Below, piece by piece: positions 41,762 through 51,306 of a stretch of DNA of 64,000 nucleotides. Each line of letters starts with the position of its first letter. Position 1 is the stretch's first letter. Source of the DNA: Alcaligenes parafaecalis (GTDB lineage: Bacteria > Pseudomonadota > Gammaproteobacteria > Burkholderiales > Burkholderiaceae_B); assembly GCF_026344135.1 (NCBI RefSeq), contig NZ_JAPKNA010000006.1, forward strand, positions 212,736 through 276,735, written 5' to 3'. The notes under the pieces are model-generated. The model was not told the origin of the DNA. It saw only the letters and a list, made by a program, of their open reading frames with translations, and searched no databases. A program made the position numbers and the translations under genes.

Positions 41762-43756
41762 ATGGGGCTGCCTTTTAAAAGCACGCTACATCCACGGGTG
41801 TTCTGGGGATCTACCTTTATCGTCCTGATCTTCTTGCTGATCGGGATCATTTTCCCTAAAGATGCCGCACTTATTTTTGAACAGTTACAAAACTGGGTCA
41901 TCAAAAGTTTCGGCTGGTTCTATATCCTGGCTGTTGCCCTCTTTTTCTTTGCCGTCGTCTATCTGGCCTTAAGCCGCTATGGCAATTTGAAACTAGGGCC
42001 GGATGATTCAGAGCCTGACTACCCGTATCTCACCTGGATGGCGATGCTATTTGCCGCCGGTATGGGCATTGGCTTGATGTTCTTTGCCGTGGCCGAGCCA
42101 CTGCAACACTTCTCTGCCCCGCCTTCGGGTCTGGCCAGCACAGTGGAAGCCGCCCACCAGGCGCAGATCATCACCTTCTTTCACTGGGGCGTTCATGCCT
42201 GGGCCGTCTATGCGGTCGTGGGTTTATCGCTGGCGTATTTCTGCTTTCGCTACAACCTGCCTTTAACGATTCGTTCGGGTCTTTATCCCTTATTTGGCAA
42301 ACGCATCGAAGGCTGGATTGGCGATAGCGTCGATATTTTCGCCGTTTGCGGCACGTTATTTGGCATTGCCACTTCCATGGGTTTGGGCGTGCTTCAAATC
42401 AATGCCGGTCTGGAGCATTTATTTGGCTGGCCCCAGGAAACCTGGCTGCAAATTATTTTGATTGTGGTCGTGACCGCGTTGGCAACGCTGTCCGTGGTCA
42501 GTGGATTGGACGTCGGTATTCGCCGCCTGTCCGAACTGAATTTGCTGGTTGCTATTGCCTTGATGCTGTTTGTGCTCGCCGTGGGGCCAACCGCCTTTTT
42601 GATGAATGCTTTTGTACAGAATATCGGCGGTTATCTCGATAACTTCTTTGCACGTTCATTTAGTACACAAGCGTTCCGCGGGCAAAGCTGGATGAAAGCC
42701 TGGACCTTGTTTTACTGGGCCTGGTGGATTGCGTGGTCGCCTTTTGTCGGCATGTTTATTGCCCGCATCTCGCGTGGCCGCACAGTACGTGAGTTTGTGC
42801 TGGGTGTCTTGCTGGTGCCCACGGTCTTTACCTTCTTCTGGATGACTGTATTTGGCAACACCGCCATCTTCCTGGACATGACGGTAGCCGGGGGTCAGCT
42901 TGCACAGGATGCGGCAGCCAACGCCTCTGTCGCGCTGTTCGAGTTCCTGGAATACCTGCCCTGGTCCAATGTGACCTCGACCCTGGCGATTATTCTGGTT
43001 GCTATCTTCTTTGTGACCTCGGCCGACTCGGGTTCGCTAGTAATCGATACGCTGGCTGCCGGTGGTGTGGAAGACGCTCCCGTCTGGCAACGTATCTACT
43101 GGTGCACACTGGAAGGCACCACCGCTTCGCTGCTCTTGCTGGCCGGTGGCCTGACCGCCTTGCAGACTGTCACGCTGGTCAGTGCCCTGCCCTTTGCCAT
43201 CATCATGTTCTTGCTGATACTGGGGCTGTTCAAGGGCATGAAAGCGGATATGTCACGCCTGCGCCGTCAACAGGGTCCTGCCTCCGGGCCTGCCCCGGGT
43301 TCGGAAATATCCTGGCGTCGACGCCTGTCGACCATTCTGCATACGCCGAATCAGCGTGATGCACGTCGCTTCCTGGCCGATACCGTCCTGCCTTCCTTGC
43401 AAGCCGTGGCCGATGAGCTGGGCAAGCGCGACTTGAATGTCAGCCTGGACACAGGCGAGCAAGACAAGGCTCAACTGACCATCCAGGCCGATAACCAACG
43501 CAACTTTGTCTATGGCGTGGAACTGAGCGCACGCCGTGTCGCCAGCTTTACGGCGGCCGCTGCCCGCAATGAGCAGACGCGCCCCCACGAATGGCAAGTG
43601 CGCACGGTGTTTGCTGATGGCAGTCGGGGTTATGACCTGATGGGCTTGTCGTCCAGCCAGGTTATTAACGACATCCTGAACCACTTCGAGCGCTATCAGG
43701 CCCTGGTGACCTCCGAGGCCACCGCACTCTACGCACAGTCGCCTGACCCGACCTAA
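41762..43756 (+). CDS. BCCT-family transporter (BetT-like)
   Basis: 664-residue importer for choline, betaine, carnitine or a related quaternary amine. About 12 membrane segments, with the family motif GMGIGLMFFAVAEP near residue 100 and the conserved aromatic stretch FYWAWWIAWSPFVGMFIARISRGR near 318-341. The C-terminal cytoplasmic tail of about 150 residues is of the long BetT type, often osmosensory. GGAG lies before the ATG. Starts 85 bases after dnfD on the same strand, without a visible terminator between. Its last four bases overlap the convergent soxR stop. Confidence 0.9.
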   Translation: MGLPFKSTLHPRVFWGSTFIVLIFLLIGIIFPKDAALIFEQLQNWVIKSFGWFYILAVALFFFAVVYLALSRYGNLKLGPDDSEPDYPYLTWMAMLFAAGMGIGLMFFAVAEPLQHFSAPPSGLASTVEAAHQAQIITFFHWGVHAWAVYAVVGLSLAYFCFRYNLPLTIRSGLYPLFGKRIEGWIGDSVDIFAVCGTLFGIATSMGLGVLQINAGLEHLFGWPQETWLQIILIVVVTALATLSVVSGLDVGIRRLSELNLLVAIALMLFVLAVGPTAFLMNAFVQNIGGYLDNFFARSFSTQAFRGQSWMKAWTLFYWAWWIAWSPFVGMFIARISRGRTVREFVLGVLLVPTVFTFFWMTVFGNTAIFLDMTVAGGQLAQDAAANASVALFEFLEYLPWSNVTSTLAIILVAIFFVTSADSGSLVIDTLAAGGVEDAPVWQRIYWCTLEGTTASLLLLAGGLTALQTVTLVSALPFAIIMFLLILGLFKGMKADMSRLRRQQGPASGPAPGSEISWRRRLSTILHTPNQRDARRFLADTVLPSLQAVADELGKRDLNVSLDTGEQDKAQLTIQADNQRNFVYGVELSARRVASFTAAAARNEQTRPHEWQVRTVFADGSRGYDLMGLSSSQVINDILNHFERYQALVTSEATALYAQSPDPT

Positions 43757-44229
43757 GCCTCTGATCCGGCCTCCAGTTTTCGTTCCAAAATCTGGGGGCC
43801 GGGCCCTTGCTGGCCCAGAATATCGGCTGGGTTACGCAAGGGGCATTCACTCATCGACAAGCACCCACAGCCAATACAGTGGGTCAGCTCATCACGCAGC
43901 CGCGTCAACTGTTCAATACGATCATTCAGCTTGTCTTGCCAGCGACTGGACATGGCCCGCCATTGCTTGCTCGATGGCTTGCTCCCCGGTGGCAAACCAC
44001 TCAGAGCCTCATGAATTTCCTCTAGCGGAATCCCCGTGCGTTGCGCCACTTTGATGATCGCAATGTAGCGCAAGACCACCGATTCAAAACGGCGCTGGTT
44101 GCCACTGTTTCGGGTACTGGCGATCAAGCCCTTGGATTCATAAAAATGCACGGTCGACACAGGCACACCGCTGCGTTTAGCCACTTCCCCCACCGTCAAT
44201 ACACGACTGTAATCCGCTGTTTTTGCCAT
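43753..44229 (-). CDS. soxR: Redox-sensing MerR-family activator SoxR
   Basis: 158-residue 2Fe-2S MerR regulator that activates its target when oxidised by redox-cycling compounds. N-terminal HTH LTVGEVAKRSGVPVSTVHFYESKGLI and cluster-binding CIGCGCLSMSEC (Cys-x2-Cys-x-Cys-x5-Cys) are diagnostic. AAGGGG precedes the ATG at 44229; a TTG 21 bases upstream lies inside the SoxR box. Divergent from a RND efflux operon with the SoxR box in the gap. Confidence 0.96.
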   Translation of the reverse strand: MAKTADYSRVLTVGEVAKRSGVPVSTVHFYESKGLIASTRNSGNQRRFESVVLRYIAIIKVAQRTGIPLEEIHEALSGLPPGSKPSSKQWRAMSSRWQDKLNDRIEQLTRLRDELTHCIGCGCLSMSECPLRNPADILGQQGPGPQILERKLEAGSEA

Positions 44230-44240
44230 CTTGCCACCCC

Positions 44241-44271
44241 TTGACCTCAAGTTAACTTGAGGTTTTATAGT
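44241..44271 (+). promoter_or_regulatory. SoxR-dependent promoter with SoxR box
   Basis: TTGACC (44241-44246) and TATAGT (44266-44271) are separated by 19 bases, the overlong spacer typical of MerR-family promoters. The spacer carries the perfect palindrome CCTCAAGTTAACTTGAGG (44245-44262), the classical SoxR box. Confidence 0.95.
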
Positions 44272-44332
44272 CCAGGTACCTAATTAAGGCAAGCCGTGTT
44301 GGCTGCCCCCTTTGTTGTCACAGGAACCTGCC

Positions 44333-44515
44333 ATGCCTCCCCTCATTTGGATTATGTTTGCCGGACCGTTGTCATGGTTGCGGCAATCCCTGCTTGTGTC
44401 AGCCACGTACTTCAAACCCGAAGACTGGTCACAAAGTGATCAACGATTCGGCTGGACTCTCCCGAACAAACTGCCTCTGTGGCCTTCCTCCGTACAGGGA
44501 GGGCAAGCAGCATGA
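44333..44515 (+). CDS. Possible 60-residue small ORF in the SoxR operon leader
   Basis: ATG at 44333 with AGGAA upstream opens a 60-residue frame starting MPPLIWIMFAGPLSW; its TGA overlaps the ATG of the next gene (ATGA), as do the other junctions of this operon. The N-terminus is hydrophobic; no domain is recognised. It could be a small membrane protein, a coupling leader or chance. Confidence 0.35.
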   Translation: MPPLIWIMFAGPLSWLRQSLLVSATYFKPEDWSQSDQRFGWTLPNKLPLWPSSVQGGQAA

Positions 44516-45585
44516 GTTCGCGTCGTACATGGATCATGATTCCCGTTTTGGCCGGCGTATTGGCCCTGGGCTGGCGTTTGCTGCCCGCCTCACAAGAAGC
44601 ACAGGCTGGTGGCGCCTACCCACCCGCCGTCGTCGAGCTATCAAATGTAGAGTCTCAAACTGCTCCCCGTCTTTTACATGCGGTGGGAGCATTGGAAGCC
44701 TGGCAACAAGTGCTGCTAAGCGCAGAAACCAGCGGCCGCATTCGCAAGATAGATTTCACCTCCGGACAGGCGGTCAAGGCGGGCCAGCCACTGCTTGTGT
44801 TGAATGACGAACTGGAACAAGCCAGCGTGCGTCGGGAGCAAGCACAGGTCAAACAGGCGGCCATTCAATTGACCCGCGTGCGCAAATTGAAAGAACAGCA
44901 AGCCGCTACCCAGGAACAGTTGGATCAGGCCCAGGCCGATCACGCCGTGGCTCAAGCCCAACTGCAATACCAGCGCGCTGAGCTGGCCTTGAAGCAGATC
45001 AACGCCCCTTTCGCAGGCCGTATCGGTATCACCAGCCTGCACCAGGGCCACTATCTGCAGCCAGGCCAAACCATTGCCAGCCTGGTTGATGACAGCCAGT
45101 TGCGCGTCAACCTGACCGTGCCCGAGCACAGTTTGCGTGACCTGAATGTGGGCCAGACCTTGCAGATACAGGTAGATGCCTGGCCCGAAGAAACCTTCGA
45201 GGCCAAGATCAGTGCGATTGACCCCTTGATTGGAGACTCGCGCAGCGTTCGCCTGCAAGCCGTGCTCAACAACCCGGAACACCGTTTGCAGGCGGGTATG
45301 TATGCCCGCGCACAATTAAAGCGCCCGGCCGAAGCCCCCGTGCTGACCGTACCTGAAACCGCACTGACCTATACCGCTTACGGGCAAACCGTATTCGTTG
45401 CTACCCCTCAGGACCAGGGCTTGTGGCAAGTGCGTCGCGTATCGGTGCAAACCGGCGAAGCCTGGGATGAGCGTGTCGAAATTACCGATGGGCTAAAAGC
45501 AGGCGATACCGTTGTCAGCGCCGGTCAGATCAAGATTCAGGACGGCTCCACCGTGCAGACCGCCAAGGATAAGGAGCCCGTATGA
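44512..45585 (+). CDS. RND efflux periplasmic adaptor (MexH/MdtE-like)
   Basis: 357-residue membrane-fusion protein linking the RND pump to the outer-membrane channel. N-terminal signal/anchor (WIMIPVLAGVLALGW), lipoyl half-motifs (LSAETSGRIRKIDFTSGQAVKAGQPLL and NAPFAGRIGITSLHQGHYLQPG), helical hairpin between, and a beta-barrel region (VRLQAVLNN). GGGAGGG lies before the ATG at 44512. Overlaps the pump gene by ATGA. Controlled by the SoxR promoter. Confidence 0.92.
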   Translation: MSSRRTWIMIPVLAGVLALGWRLLPASQEAQAGGAYPPAVVELSNVESQTAPRLLHAVGALEAWQQVLLSAETSGRIRKIDFTSGQAVKAGQPLLVLNDELEQASVRREQAQVKQAAIQLTRVRKLKEQQAATQEQLDQAQADHAVAQAQLQYQRAELALKQINAPFAGRIGITSLHQGHYLQPGQTIASLVDDSQLRVNLTVPEHSLRDLNVGQTLQIQVDAWPEETFEAKISAIDPLIGDSRSVRLQAVLNNPEHRLQAGMYARAQLKRPAEAPVLTVPETALTYTAYGQTVFVATPQDQGLWQVRRVSVQTGEAWDERVEITDGLKAGDTVVSAGQIKIQDGSTVQTAKDKEPV

Positions 45586-48500
45586 ACACCACCTCCCGTC
45601 CCGGCTTTACCGACTTGTTCGTTCGTCGGCCGGTACTTGCCCTGGTGGTCAGCGCCCTGCTCCTGATGCTGGGTCTGTTTTCCCTGGACAAGCTGCCCAT
45701 CCGGCAGTATCCCCTGCTGGAAAACTCCACCATCACGATTACCACCGAGTACCCCGGCGCCTCTGCACAACTGATGCAAGGCTTTGTGACCCAGCCCATC
45801 GCCCAGGCTCTGGCCTCGGTGGAAGGGGTGGACTATCTCTCCTCCAACTCCGTGCAAAGCCGCAGTGTCGTGACCTTGCGCATGGAACTGAACCGCGACT
45901 CTACCCAGGCCCTGACCGAAGTCATGAGCAAAGTCAGCCAGGTGCGTTATCGCCTGCCTGAAGGTGCCTACGACCCGGTGGTGGAGCGTTCCTCCGGGGA
46001 CTCCACGGCGGTGGCCTATGTCGGTTTTTCCACCACGTCGATCTCCATCCCGGAGTTGAATGACTACTTGTCCCGCGTGGTCGAACCCATGTTCTCCACC
46101 ATTGACGGCGTGGCGAAAATCCAGACCTTTGGTGGTCAGAAGCTGGCCATGCGTCTATGGCTGGATTCGGACCGCATGGCCGGTTATCAACTGACAGCCG
46201 CCGATATCGCCCAGGCCGTGCGAGCCAATAACTATCAGGCCGCCCCCGGCATGGTCAAAGGCCAGCATGTACTGAGCAATATTCAGCTCAATTCAGACCT
46301 GACCAGCGTGGCCGAATTCCAGGACCTGATTGTGCGTGAAGACGGCACGTCCCTGGTACGACTGCGCGATGTGGGCAAAGTGGAACTGGGTGCGGCGGCG
46401 ACCGAAACCAGCGCCTTGATGGATGGCCTGCCCGCGATTCACCTGGGTTTGTTCCCCACCCCTGGCGGCAACCCCTTGCGCATTGTGGAAGGCATTCGTG
46501 ATCGCCTGCCCGCTATTGAAGCCACCCTGCCACCCGGTGTTGAAGTGGCTCTGGCCTTTGAAACCGCCCGCTTTATTCAAGCCTCAATTGATGAGGTGCT
46601 CAAGACCCTGACCGAAGCCATGATTATCGTGGTGCTGGTCATTTACCTGTGCCTGGGCTCCTTCCGCAGTGTGCTGATTCCCCTGGCTACCATTCCCCTG
46701 TCCATGTTGGGTGCGGCCGCATTGATGCTGGCCTTTGGCTTCAGTATCAACTTGCTGACATTGCTGGCCATGGTACTGGCGATCGGGCTGGTGGTGGACG
46801 ATGCGATTGTGGTGGTTGAAAACGTGCACCGTCACATTGCCGCCGGACGCTCACCCGTGGTGGCGGCCTTGCTGGGCGCACGGGAAGTGGCGGGACCTGT
46901 TATCGCCATGACCCTGACCCTGGCCGCCGTCTATGCACCGATTGGCCTGATGGGCGGCCTGACCGGAGCGCTCTTCAAAGAGTTTGCCCTGACGCTGGCC
47001 GGTGCCGTGCTGGTGTCCGGTGTGGTGGCCCTGACCTTGTCCCCGGTGATGAGCTCTTTGCTGCTGCCCTCTCAGCAAGATGAAGGTCGCATGGCCCATC
47101 TGGCCGAGAGCTTCTTCGGTGGTTTGTCTGCCCGCTATGGCCGCTTGCTGGCCCGGTCCTTGCGTCACCGCTGGCTTACCGGCGCTATGGCCCTGCTGGT
47201 CTTTATCAGCCTGCCTGTGCTCTATCAAATGACACACAGCGAACTGGCACCGATTGAAGATCAGGCCAGCGTGCTGACGGCCGTGAAAGCCCCACAGAAC
47301 GCCAACCTGGCCTATGCCGAGCGCGACGGCAAGCTGCTAGACGATACCTATCGTGACGTAGCCGAAACCGAGAGCACCTGGCTGATTGTGGGCACAGACG
47401 GCCCGGCCGCCAGCTTTGGCGGGATCAACCTGAAAGACTGGAGCAAGCGCGAGCGCGATGCCAGCGCCGTACAAGGTGAGCTGCAAGGACGCGTCAGCAG
47501 CATTCCCGGCAGCAGTATCTTCGCCTTCCAGCTCGCCCCCTTGCCCGGCTCCAGCGGCGGTCTGCCCGTCCAACTGGTGCTGCGCAGTCCCGGCGACTAC
47601 CGCACGGTGTACGACACCATGGAATGGGTCAAACAGCAGGCGCGTGAAAGCGGATTGTTTGTGGTGGTGGACAGTGATCTGGATTACAACAAGCCCGTTT
47701 CCCGCGTCGAGATCGACCGCAGCAAAGCGGCCAGCATGGGCATCAGCCTGCGTGATATTGCAGACTCCCTGGCTGTGCTGGTGGGCGAAAACTACCTGAA
47801 CCGCTTCTCGCTGGATGGTCGCTCGTATGACGTGATTCCGCAAAGCCAGCGCGAACTGCGCCTGACCGCCCAGGCTCTGACCCGCCAGTTTGTACGCAGT
47901 GCCAATGGCGAGCTGGTGCCTTTGTCGACCATGGTCCAGATTCACAGCGAAGTGGAACCGAACAGCCTGCGCCAATTCAATCAGCAGAACTCGGCCACCT
48001 TGCAAGCCATTCCTGCGCCCGGCGTCACCCTGGGCCAGGCCGTTGCCTATCTGGATGAGGTCGCCAGCCAATTGCCCGCCGGTTTTACCCATGACTGGCA
48101 ATCCGAATCGCGCCAGTTCACGCAGGAAAGCCAGTCTCTGGTGTGGGCCTTCCTGGCCGCATTAGTAGTGATTTATCTGGTACTGGCCGCGCAATATGAA
48201 AGCCTGGTGGACCCCATCATCATTCTGGTCACCGTCCCCTTGTCCTTATGCGGCGCACTGCTGCCTCTGGCGCTAGGATTGGGCACGCTCAATATCTATA
48301 CCCAGATTGGCTTGCTGACCCTGGTGGGGCTAATCAGCAAACATGGCATCCTGATGGTGGAATTTGCCAATGAGCTGCAATTCAAAGAGGGGCTGAAAAA
48401 ACCTGAAGCCATCTTGCAAGCGGCCCGTATCCGTTTACGTCCTGTACTGATGACAACCGGGGCCATGGTCTTTGGTCTGGTGCCGCTCCTGTTTGCCTCG

Positions 48501-48698
48501 GGCGCGGGTGCCAGCAGCCGCTTTGGCCTGGGCGTGGTGCTGGTATCGGGCATGTTGATCGGCACCGTCTTCACCTTATTCATCCTGCCTACTTTGTATA
48601 CCTTGCTGGCGCGTGATCACGCCCATCAAGCAGACACCCCGCGGGCGCGCGACCTGGCTCAGGCCCTGCGCCCTTCGACTGGAGAACACGCATCATGA
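45582..48698 (+). CDS. RND multidrug efflux pump (MexI/MdtF-like)
   Basis: 1038-residue proton-driven inner-membrane pump with 12 membrane segments and two large periplasmic loops. Opens FTDLFVRRPVLALVVSALLLMLG; proton-relay region LAIGLVVDDAIVVVENVHRHIA (TM4, Asp pair) and AAQYESLVDPIIILVTVPLSLCG are typical HAE-1 landmarks. With adaptor and channel it resembles P. aeruginosa mexGHI-opmD, also SoxR-regulated. ATGA overlaps at both ends. Confidence 0.95.
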   Translation: MNTTSRPGFTDLFVRRPVLALVVSALLLMLGLFSLDKLPIRQYPLLENSTITITTEYPGASAQLMQGFVTQPIAQALASVEGVDYLSSNSVQSRSVVTLRMELNRDSTQALTEVMSKVSQVRYRLPEGAYDPVVERSSGDSTAVAYVGFSTTSISIPELNDYLSRVVEPMFSTIDGVAKIQTFGGQKLAMRLWLDSDRMAGYQLTAADIAQAVRANNYQAAPGMVKGQHVLSNIQLNSDLTSVAEFQDLIVREDGTSLVRLRDVGKVELGAAATETSALMDGLPAIHLGLFPTPGGNPLRIVEGIRDRLPAIEATLPPGVEVALAFETARFIQASIDEVLKTLTEAMIIVVLVIYLCLGSFRSVLIPLATIPLSMLGAAALMLAFGFSINLLTLLAMVLAIGLVVDDAIVVVENVHRHIAAGRSPVVAALLGAREVAGPVIAMTLTLAAVYAPIGLMGGLTGALFKEFALTLAGAVLVSGVVALTLSPVMSSLLLPSQQDEGRMAHLAESFFGGLSARYGRLLARSLRHRWLTGAMALLVFISLPVLYQMTHSELAPIEDQASVLTAVKAPQNANLAYAERDGKLLDDTYRDVAETESTWLIVGTDGPAASFGGINLKDWSKRERDASAVQGELQGRVSSIPGSSIFAFQLAPLPGSSGGLPVQLVLRSPGDYRTVYDTMEWVKQQARESGLFVVVDSDLDYNKPVSRVEIDRSKAASMGISLRDIADSLAVLVGENYLNRFSLDGRSYDVIPQSQRELRLTAQALTRQFVRSANGELVPLSTMVQIHSEVEPNSLRQFNQQNSATLQAIPAPGVTLGQAVAYLDEVASQLPAGFTHDWQSESRQFTQESQSLVWAFLAALVVIYLVLAAQYESLVDPIIILVTVPLSLCGALLPLALGLGTLNIYTQIGLLTLVGLISKHGILMVEFANELQFKEGLKKPEAILQAARIRLRPVLMTTGAMVFGLVPLLFASGAGASSRFGLGVVLVSGMLIGTVFTLFILPTLYTLLARDHAHQADTPRARDLAQALRPSTGEHAS

Positions 48699-50131
48699 CG
48701 CCACATGCTTTATCAAACAGGCTCGTCCCTGTGGCACGTGCTTTGCGACTGGTGATCCCCAGCCTGATCCTGAGCGGCTGCGCCGTGGGACTGGATACCT
48801 CCATTCCCACCGCCCCGACCTTGGCCCAAAGCAACTGGAACAGTCAGTTTGCACAAGCCCCTGAGCAGCGCGAAAACTGGTGGACCTTGCTTCAAGACCC
48901 CCAGTTGGACGCCTTGATTGCCAAGGCTCTGGATCACAATCTGGATATTGCCCAGGCACAAGCCCGCTGGCGGGCCTCCCGCGCCCTGATCGACGAGCGC
49001 CAGCATGACAGGCTGCCCGCAGTCACTGCCCAGGCCAGCTACAACCGTAGCGGCGCACAATTTACCGCGCCAGACGGCTCCATTGATCACGGCATTACCG
49101 AGAACTGGCGCTTGGGTATGCAAGCCACTTGGGAGATCGACCTGTTTGGCCGTGTGGAACAACTGGCCCGCTCTGCCCAGGCACGCAGCGAAGCCAGCGC
49201 GGATCAACTGGAGCTGACTCGACAGGCGATGGCCGCTGAACTGGCACGCCAATACGTGCAGGCCCAGGGCTTGCAACGGCGCGTGGCCCTGGCAGAGGAC
49301 GATGTACGAAGCTGGGAACATACCCTCAAACTGGTGCAAGCCGGTGTATCGCTGGGCCGGGAACTGCCCGAGAATCTGGACAATGCCCACGCCGGTCTGG
49401 AGCGTGCCAAAACCCTAGTGCCGCAACTGCGCAGCGACCTGGAACTGGCCCGCCTGCGCATTCAGGTCTTGAGCGGTGGCGAAGCCGAAACCATCGATAC
49501 ACCGCTGCCCAGCGCCAAAGCGCCGTTGGCCGCTTCCCTGCCTTTGGGCGATGTAAACGCCATGCTGTTCAACCGGCCTGACGTACGCGCTGCACGACAG
49601 GAGATTCTGGCCAGCTCGCACGAAGTCGCCTCAGCCACCGCCGAGCTATACCCCCGTCTGGATCTGGCTGGTTTCATCGGCTTCTTTGCTCTGCGGGGGA
49701 GCAACCTGGGTAATGCTGCGCGAGCCTTCGATGTCTCGCCTGCCATGCAATGGCCTGCTCTTCGTTTAGGGCATGCCAAGGCACGCTTGCGAGGCATGGA
49801 AGCCGTGGCAGACGAATCACGTCTGCACTATCAGCAAGTCCTGCTACAGGCCCAGGAGGAAATTCAGGGTTCTTTGCAAAGGCTGACGCAACATCAGGAA
49901 AGCCTGCTTAGCCTGACACGGGCTGCTTCGCATCTGGAAAATGCTCACACTCGTGCCCTGACGCGCTATGAAGTGGGCGCAGGTGCGTATCAGCAAGTGC
50001 TGGAGAATCAACGCAGCCTGAACCAGACCCGGCAAGAGCTGGCAATGGCTGAAACCGGCTCCTACCTGAATGTGATTGCCTTGTATCAGGCCTTGGGTTG
50101 GGGAGTGGCAACGCCAAGCATCACTGAGTAA
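48695..50131 (+). CDS. Outer-membrane efflux lipoprotein (OpmD/OprM-like)
   Basis: 478-residue TolC-family channel completing the RND system. Lipobox in LILSGCAVGLD near residue 29; two helical repeats follow, with WWTLLQDPQLDALIAKALDHNLDIAQAQARW and an equivalent second half (NRPDVRAARQEILASSHEV). Last gene of the SoxR operon. Ends 2 bp from the convergent next gene. Confidence 0.93.
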   Translation: MTPHALSNRLVPVARALRLVIPSLILSGCAVGLDTSIPTAPTLAQSNWNSQFAQAPEQRENWWTLLQDPQLDALIAKALDHNLDIAQAQARWRASRALIDERQHDRLPAVTAQASYNRSGAQFTAPDGSIDHGITENWRLGMQATWEIDLFGRVEQLARSAQARSEASADQLELTRQAMAAELARQYVQAQGLQRRVALAEDDVRSWEHTLKLVQAGVSLGRELPENLDNAHAGLERAKTLVPQLRSDLELARLRIQVLSGGEAETIDTPLPSAKAPLAASLPLGDVNAMLFNRPDVRAARQEILASSHEVASATAELYPRLDLAGFIGFFALRGSNLGNAARAFDVSPAMQWPALRLGHAKARLRGMEAVADESRLHYQQVLLQAQEEIQGSLQRLTQHQESLLSLTRAASHLENAHTRALTRYEVGAGAYQQVLENQRSLNQTRQELAMAETGSYLNVIALYQALGWGVATPSITE

Positions 50132-50133
50132 TT

Positions 50134-50562
50134 TCAGACTTGATGGGATTGGGGGTGGTCTGTCTCAAAGATGGACCGCCCCTTTTCTATTTGGGCATCC
50201 GTCTGTTGCAGAAACTCGGATAGATTCGCAATCTTGCTTTGCATCAGCCGGTCCAGCAGCTTCCCGCCAAACCACAACAAAGCGCAGCAGAAAAGCGTAA
50301 TCGGCAATACATACCAACGCAGCCAGGCCGAAGCATCCAGCAACCAACCAAGCACGGTAAAAATCACCACCAAGGTGCAGGCAATCCAGTTATTGCGTTT
50401 GGCTTTGAGCAGAAATTTACTCAAGTCCTGGTGACCACGCTCCAGGGTCTCCAATTGCTCGCACAACTGATCACGGTTTTTTTTCAACTGTACCCAGGCC
50501 ATGCGCTGCTCCGATGTCACAACGAAGTCAGACCGGGTCTGTTCATATTCCTGATGGCTCAT
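50134..50562 (-). CDS. Small membrane protein of unknown function
   Basis: 142 residues: a hydrophilic helical N-terminus with heptad-like Leu/Gln pattern (about 20-52), two adjacent membrane segments (WIACTLVVIFTVLGWLL and VLPITLFCCALLWFGG), and a charged C-terminal helix. No known domain. Downstream of amiR on the same strand but 51 bp away. Confidence 0.6.
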   Translation of the reverse strand: MSHQEYEQTRSDFVVTSEQRMAWVQLKKNRDQLCEQLETLERGHQDLSKFLLKAKRNNWIACTLVVIFTVLGWLLDASAWLRWYVLPITLFCCALLWFGGKLLDRLMQSKIANLSEFLQQTDAQIEKGRSIFETDHPQSHQV

Positions 50563-50613
50563 TATCTCTACGCTTGGCAGCGGAGTGCTCTAGAAAAACG
50601 CTATAAAACCTTG

Positions 50614-51303
50614 CTAGTTCCCCTGCAAGGACGAACCTTTCTGCCCCAAGGACAGCACTTCACTGGCATTCACAATGGCAATCGAGATATCTTCAATCGT
50701 GCTGCGCTTGTTCATGGCCTGCTCGCGAATCAGATCATAGGCCTGATCCTCCGAAACCTGATGGGCACGCATCAAAATCGTCTTGGCTTGCGCCACATGG
50801 CGTTGCCCTACTAATTTACTCTGCAACTTGCTGATCAGACGACGTTGCTGACGCAGTTCCTTATGGTATTTACGGGCCAGTACGACGGTAGACAAGAGAC
50901 CAAAAGAACGAATGGGCGACGGTAAAATCGCCTGTATATTCAGATCCAGCACCGCCGACACAATAGTGGGGTTCTCATAATTGACCACCGCAATAATGGT
51001 GGGTGCTTCCTCATCACATACCCAATCCAGGCGCAGGTGCAAAAGATCAGGTTGCACAGCCAGAAAAACCAGATCAGTTCCTGAAGGCAGGTTTTGCGTG
51101 GGCGGCCAGATCGTCTGGACCGCACACCCAATACGCTGCAGTTGCTGGGTCAGCAAGCGGCCATCGCTATCGTCCGGGTGCATGACCACCATCGTCAATT
51201 GCCGCAGTTCCTTCAACTGTGGCGAAGTGGCATGCGGAAACCGGTTCCGCGCTCGCAGGGGCTTGTTTGCCGGCTCATCACCGTAGGAAGAGGAGTTGGC
51301 CAC
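50614..51303 (-). CDS. amiR: ANTAR-domain antiterminator AmiR
   Basis: 229-residue RNA-binding regulator. N-terminal receiver-like domain (LTMVVMHPDDSDGRLLTQQL) without a clear phosphorylation site, a coiled coil (about 150-170), and a C-terminal ANTAR domain (KLVGQRHVAQAKTILMRAHQVSEDQAYDLIREQAMNK). In P. aeruginosa AmiR binds leader RNA to prevent termination and is held inactive by AmiC. It starts 3 bases after amiC. Confidence 0.93.
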   Translation of the reverse strand: MANSSSYGDEPANKPLRARNRFPHATSPQLKELRQLTMVVMHPDDSDGRLLTQQLQRIGCAVQTIWPPTQNLPSGTDLVFLAVQPDLLHLRLDWVCDEEAPTIIAVVNYENPTIVSAVLDLNIQAILPSPIRSFGLLSTVVLARKYHKELRQQRRLISKLQSKLVGQRHVAQAKTILMRAHQVSEDQAYDLIREQAMNKRSTIEDISIAIVNASEVLSLGQKGSSLQGN

Positions 51304-51306
51304 GCT

